Assembly (NCBI GenBank): GCA_036345935.2
Contig: JADWOT020001577.1
Location: 868,001 to 932,000, forward strand
Length of the DNA: 64,000 bases
Direction: 5' to 3'
Origin: Taenia hydatigena
Lineage: Eukaryota; Platyhelminthes; Cestoda; Cyclophyllidea; Taeniidae
The notes under the pieces were generated by a model that saw nothing but the letters and a program-made list of their open reading frames with translations, did not search any database and was not told the DNA's origin. This document shows positions 58,331 to 64,000 of the stretch, in pieces. Both the position numbers and the translations under genes were made by a program. Positions within the stretch are counted from its first letter, which is position 1, and every line of letters begins with the position of its first letter.

Positions 58331-61300
58331 GAGTAGGAATAAAGAGGAGTCATGCTCCCTTGGATGCTCGGTGATCACCAGTCAAGAAGAACTCGCCTTA
58401 GAGTCTGCAAGCATATACTAAAACCTAGCATTCACACACTCGTTGTATTTTCTCTTCTGGGCTATTGTTGACAAATTAACTTCCGATCTCGAGGGTGATG
58501 CTGACAGCTTAAGAATAGATTGAAGTGCATTCCACGTAGTTCTGCAATTCGACTAATAAATTAGAAATGCCTTTAAATAGGATTTAACAACAGAGCAGTT
58601 TTGAACTGGCATTTATAAAAACTGCTACCAACGATTAGGTCCAAATCTCACAACACATAGTTGCGCAGTAGCTCAACTAATTCTCCTCAAATTCTGTCAG
58701 CTTTTGGAATGTAATAGCATCACTTTGTGGACGGGTAGGTAGAGCGACATGGATGTGTAGTCTTTCGATGCATGTTATCTTTCATCCTTCCTTACCTCCT
58801 TTTCCTTTCTATCTCTCCCCTCCCATCAAAATGCGTTTTTCCTCTGCGCCTTAGAGATCTCGCGTGATCTCATCCCACATCAATGCAGATTGTACTAAGT
58901 GCGGTTTAGACAGAAGAGTGGACTATTCACGTTCCTATCATTGCTCTAGATCTCCACCTATTGATTAAACGCAGTATTGCCACCATTTGGCTACTTGGAT
59001 GACTTAGCACGAGACAGGCGCAAGCAGCAAGACATTCTGAGTAATAACTGTATCAGCAGCATTCATGGGACCACTAAGTTGCCTGCACAGCTTTTAGAAC
59101 TCTATGCTTCTGCATTGATTTTATGGGAACTGCTCTGCTGAAAAGAGCTTGACGAACCCCATTCGCATGAATGCTTGCACAGTTACAGCTTATGAGATAA
59201 CAAGAAAAACTTAGTGATTATACGATCTTCTCGACGGAAAGAAGGCAGTGTTCTTGAAAACTGACGCCGGATTCGAATGCCTATAATGACACTGTATAGG
59301 CTCAGAGGGAGACGAATGATACAGAATGGTCCCATCTCGACGGCCAATGCCATGGTCAAAGCTAATTTTGCATGTCCTTCAAGGCTTCTAATTTGTGTTT
59401 TCCTCAGTCGAAGCATTAAATCACCTTGGACACGCTACTTAATTTCATGGTGTGTGTTCCATGTCCACTCTACCACCACGTGGTTCTACTTCAATAAGTG
59501 GCAATGCATTCTAGCTTTTATGCGCTGAGCAAAACTGTGGAGGATAAATTGAGAATCGACAAGTAAAACCTTTCTGCAATACCTGCGCTGCCCTGATCTA
59601 AGATTAAACACTTACGCATTTTCAGAGCAGCCATCAGAGAGCAAATCGAAAGTGATGGCAATTTTTCATTTATCTAATCAACATCCTTGCAACTGGAGTG
59701 AGCATCATTCCGTCTATGACTTCTGCTGAAGTGCACTCATGGTAGAACGAATTGAATCCAACTGATGATAATCGATGAGTTATTATCGTGTTACTGGCTT
59801 CGTTTGCTTAGGCATTTAGGACATCAAAATTGTTAACATGCTAAATGAGGCCACATGAAGCTTGATGCGTGAGTAAAAGTAGTATCATGAGTGTTCATTA
59901 TTGAGGCTTCGATGAAAAGTCAAAATTTGGCGTTCAACTTTTTCAAATGTATGTGCGCACATCTGTGACACCAATGCCAGTCGACATCGATGAACTTGAG
60001 TAGAATTAAAGGAGTCTAAGTACGCGGGTGCATGATTCTGACAAGCTCGGGGCAACACACCTTAGTGGGAGGTGTAGCGCCGGCTCAAGCACTGTCCGAG
60101 TCGGACAGTTGTGCATACGATGATTCTAACTAAAGGTCGGTCGCTGCAATTTAAAGACACATTAACCACTGCTCGACTTCTCTGTGCATGATATGGTTGC
60201 AAAGAACAAAATCCGTGGTGCGTATCCACTTATGTTGTCAATGCTGACTTGAACTAGATTGATGTAGCGCTTTTGTGGCTAGGTATAGAAGTCAAATCCA
60301 GTCACGACAGCGCTGGAGAATAGGTTTATAAATGACATCCACCAGCTGTACCTTACGAGTTTGAGCCGCAGTTTGAAACTGAAATATTTACAAAATTACA
60401 GGAAATCCTCAACACTACTACTTGTGTATTTAATTTGATTTGCATCATCTATGCATGGGATTTACTTTGTTGGAATAAGGGTATCAATTGTACGATGGGA
60501 ACTTGCCCACTAATGATATGATCAGCTTGCAGTGGTTATGGTTATGTTTGCTCCAAAACGTTCCCTTCATTGAAGGCTGATGACGTTTATAACGACTAAT
60601 GGCTTTTTGTCAACTAACGGCCTTTTGCTTTCAACATACTTGTTTTACGTCAAATTTTACAGCCTACGAAAACGTCAGCATCACGAAAACATCGCTTTTA
60701 TTAAAAAGTTATTGGAAAGCCAAAAAGGGGCTGCTTTAAGTGACACTGGCAAATAAGAAGACATGACTATAATTTTAATGACTTGCAAGCATCGGGAGTT
60801 CCTGGGAGCAACCACCGACTAAGGAAACACGGTGCCTAACATTGGTCGTGCGGCTCCATTTGATTGCAAGGAAGGATGGTGGTACTACAGGGACAACGCT
60901 ATCATGCCCTGTTCACGAATGATATAATGCGTAAATCACGTAATACGGGACTAATGTCCACTGCTATTGTGAAGCTAAAACGCGAAGAACTTCCTCATCG
61001 CACGCCTTAACAATGGCCTTGTTGTCCACACATTATCCCATTAATCCTCTTCTTCTGAAGATCACCTGCCCTGTTTGATTGCGTTGCATAAAATTGCCTA
61101 AGTCTGCTTTTATTTTCAATAATAAGTGATTCCTTCATGAATGAAAGCGCAAGACTTTGTTGTTTACGTAAGGACAGCGGGTACCAAGCCTCAAATGCAA
61201 TCACATGCAGCATTCGCGAAGAGGAATGTTGATCTCTTACATTCCAATGACCAATCGCTATTCCACACTACAAGCTTCGGGGTAAACCAGGTTACGCCAA

Positions 61301-63420
61301 GACTAACTATGGGAAGAGAAGTAAACAAAAATTGGTAGTGAAGGGAAAAATGAGTTGGCAGAAGATGAACGTATGGAATGGCAGGCATGACAAGGCTTTA
61401 CGGTTCCCTCTTCGAAAACCCAAATAACAATGCTTGGGATATAAAGTGCAAATAAAGAAGGAAAAGGTAAAGAAAATAATGACCTAGAAATTGTAGGAAA
61501 GAAGAGGTAATGTAATTTGCCTGGTCGGAGGTAAAGAACAATGCTTAGTTAGGACGGAATCTAGCACCAGAATACGTTTTTCGTATCCTCCTTTACATTG
61601 ATTAAACATCAAATATAGAAGTGCATGACTAAGATAACAAATTAGAACATCCTTTAATTGGGATAAGTACAAGTGTTGATTCAGCACTTGTTTGACTGCA
61701 TTTAATAAAATTCTCAATTCCTCAGTTGAATTAACTTTGACTAAAGTTTCCATTTAGAAATCGTTTAAGATCTGATTTTAGCCGAATGCATAATCACAGC
61801 TATGGATCCGCAGGTCTTTTATCCCGATGAAGTCGAATTCTGATTCAGTTTCACAAGTGGTTACGCTATATTTGTGATCAGTGCACAAAGCTAATCCGGG
61901 CGATGAAAAATTGACAGCGTCTTCCCTCCACCCGTTATTAAAGCGACAATGCTCCTACAAGAAACATTACAGGCGTAATGGATTTTGGATTCTCATGCGA
62001 GGGTAGTAATAGCTCATAAGTGAGTAGGATGGTAGTGATTGTGACATGAGTTCCGAGGCTGCAGACACTCTCATCTAAGCAAACTCTACATAACAGTTTC
62101 CAGCCCAAATAGTAAACGAATCAGTAAATGCTACTAAGGAAAACTACATGAATAAATGAGTAATTGAGGATTTTGAGGCGAGGCAGGTACTTTTGTAATA
62201 ACCGAGGTCTCAGTTGAACCAGCATATCCGCTCGTGAATCTGCTAAGAGTTGAATCCATATAGCAGTCTGAGTTAAGCGAAAGGCTCCGCTGTAACGGGA
62301 TCTGAACGAACAGTCCAGATGATGCAATGAAATCAGAATCATGACACGTATCCTGAGATATGCGCGAAGGGTGGTCATGAGGCTTGCTGGCGTATGCAGA
62401 GTTTGGCAACTATAGGGGATGAGGGAATGTGCAGATTATAAAAGTGGTTAAGTCTTAAGTGTAGCACAACTCAATATTGTTGTCTACACTTTCTTTTAGC
62501 CCCATCCCTTGCTCTGGATCCTGCTTCGTCTCAAAGCACACGTTTGTAGCTGTCATCTTCCTGATGAGGACAGGAATGTCCTAACGACTCCTTTTGCGAT
62601 GGTTTTAATACAGAACCTAGATGCGCGTTGTAGCTTAGACGCTGTACTGCAATAATTCGTTGTTTATAAAGGATCATTTGACGGCTGCAAAACTGCTTCA
62701 CTATTAAAATCTTTCCATAGTGCTTCAGAAGCCAAGGTATGTGTTTCGGTGCATCGGCGCTCTATGCCTCAGTGTTTGTGGGCTGCATAATGTTTCAGGA
62801 TAGAAGATGGTTTACTTACAGCTCAAAAGCATTTGCTTTTTAAAAACAGTTTTGACTCTCTAAGCCCAATGTTCGTAAGTGTATACTATGAAGTTAATGA
62901 GCATCATTAACACTCGTTCGTAATTTGCAAAACCGAGTGATGAAGAGCCCATTTAATGCCTAGCCTTTTATTCTGACGCCATTTTCCCTACTCTTGCCAT
63001 CTTTGTCTAAAAGCTATGCTTCACGATTTTCTTTCCACCCATCTTTTCACTTCGTCCTATTTGTGAGCTCAGACGAGGTCGCAAAACTCATCAGTGACAT
63101 CATAGTGACCCGTGAATCGTGTTAAGCGAACAACAAAAATTATGTCCGCACAATCAAGAATCCCCTGCTTGAGATGCGTCATCATAACTAAGACGTCTGC
63201 TTGAACGCAGAACAGTAAAGACGCACCCTTAAAATGCATAAAGAAGAGGCATGCACCAGCATCCTTCGATCAAGTCGTGGAAGGGGTGAAGGGCGAACTC
63301 GGATATTACAGATGATCTGGGCATTGTGTTATAGGAGCTCAACAAATGAAGTCCAGCTCTAGGTGTTTTTATTTTAATGTGGATTGCCACTTGAAATAGG
63401 CTGCCGCTTTGACGAAATTA
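58331..63420. other. 5 kb without a supported gene
   Basis: Only short frames on both strands (89-91 codons at most) and no recognisable domains or repeats. Distant exons of unrecognised genes cannot be excluded. Confidence 0.35.
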
Positions 63421-63429
63421 TATTCAGAG

Positions 63430-64000
63430 CGGCTGTGGTTAAAATTGCCGGAAGATTGTTGTTCAAATCTCTTCTCAACGGCTCAAATTGGATAAGGACG
63501 TGCTGTTACCTGAACATTAAGTTCGCTGAAGCAGAGCCTACTTACCGGAGCAGTCTTTGCCACCTGGTCAGTCGTCGAATTTGTACGTGTATCCTACCTT
63601 TCTCCGATTATTCACAGGCATCAGCTGATATCAGTAGTAGTGAAGGCACTACTGAAGACGCCGTAAGGCGGTATCGGATTGTTAGGGAGGAAAATATATA
63701 GTTTAAGGCCACCCTTTGCCTCTACCACTATTTACGTCTACATGTAACGGAAGATTCCATCGTAACGTAATTTCTAGCAATGCTTCCACTAAGCTAACAA
63801 TGAACAGAATGAAACGCTGCAACAAACACAGCCACTGTGTTTGGTACAATCGGTGTAGATCAGCTTCACAATCGGCTACTAGTTACTTCCGACGGCGCTA
63901 ATGACGATGTACGCAATCTATTGCACAAGTCGCATGCGACCAGGCTGTCAATATCAGCCATCTTGGAGTTGAAGACACCGAATTACCCTTTCCCTTTTGT
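63430..64000 (-). repeat. repeat family P, copy at the window edge
   Basis: Collinear with 2270-2840 over its whole length and continuing past the window end. Anchors are GTTCAAATCTCTTCTCAACG and ATCAGCCATCTTGG. The plus-strand frame at 63384-63701 is not conserved in the other copies. Confidence 0.6.

Overview
The window looks like metazoan nuclear DNA, most plausibly from a flatworm (cestode-like). This is an inference from gene style only: short introns near 140 nt, a Snail-like zinc-finger family with very diverged N-termini, AT-rich intergenic DNA and many decayed duplicates. No rRNA, tRNA, CRISPR array, bacterial operon or recognisable transposase/reverse transcriptase was found. Most long reading frames are chance frames or frames mirrored by the palindrome described below.

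The theme of the first 50 kb is one local gene family: C2H2 zinc-finger genes of the Snail/Scratch type, with three C2H2 fingers plus a last C2HC finger and the Snail-like phrases [18 protein letters not shown] and a [16 protein letters not shown] second finger. Each copy sits in a repeated cassette: about 1.5 kb of shared upstream DNA, a TATA-like box, a first coding exon of only 10 nt, an intron of 138-140 nt, one large exon, a shared poly(A) region, and 1-1.5 kb of shared downstream DNA. Copies are named here B' (4.3-5.4 kb, +), A' (8.6-7.9 kb, -), B'' (13.9-12.7 kb, -), E (26.7-27.9 kb, +), D (32.9-31.8 kb, -), C (38.6-39.8 kb, +), A (44.5-45.3 kb, +) and B (48.8-47.7 kb, -), plus an orphan 3' end near 36.4 kb. 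Only B reads as an intact gene. E is intact except for one extra base in an A run. All others are pseudogenes.

Across the splice, B and E encode an N-terminal FSIASIL / FSVASIL motif. This fits the eh1 (engrailed homology 1) Groucho-binding consensus, where vertebrate Snail proteins carry a SNAG motif. The motif is lost or damaged in the copies whose zinc fingers are broken.

The left 17.5 kb is a large imperfect palindrome. Arms 720-6782 and 11417-17525 are nearly identical inverted copies around a 4.6-kb spacer. Each arm contains a second, nested inverted repeat of the 5' end of the zinc-finger gene. The left arm plus part of the spacer (4.3-8.6 kb) is itself an older inverted copy of the A/B convergent pair at 44.5-48.9 kb.

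The right part (50-64 kb) has few genes. It holds a 5'-truncated, broken HSP90 pseudogene (56.0-57.1 kb), a decayed unidentified coding fragment after it, and copies of repeats also found in the palindrome. The intervals 18.2-23.9, 33.8-35.8, 50.5-52.9, 54.1-56.0 and 58.3-63.4 kb show no gene I can support.
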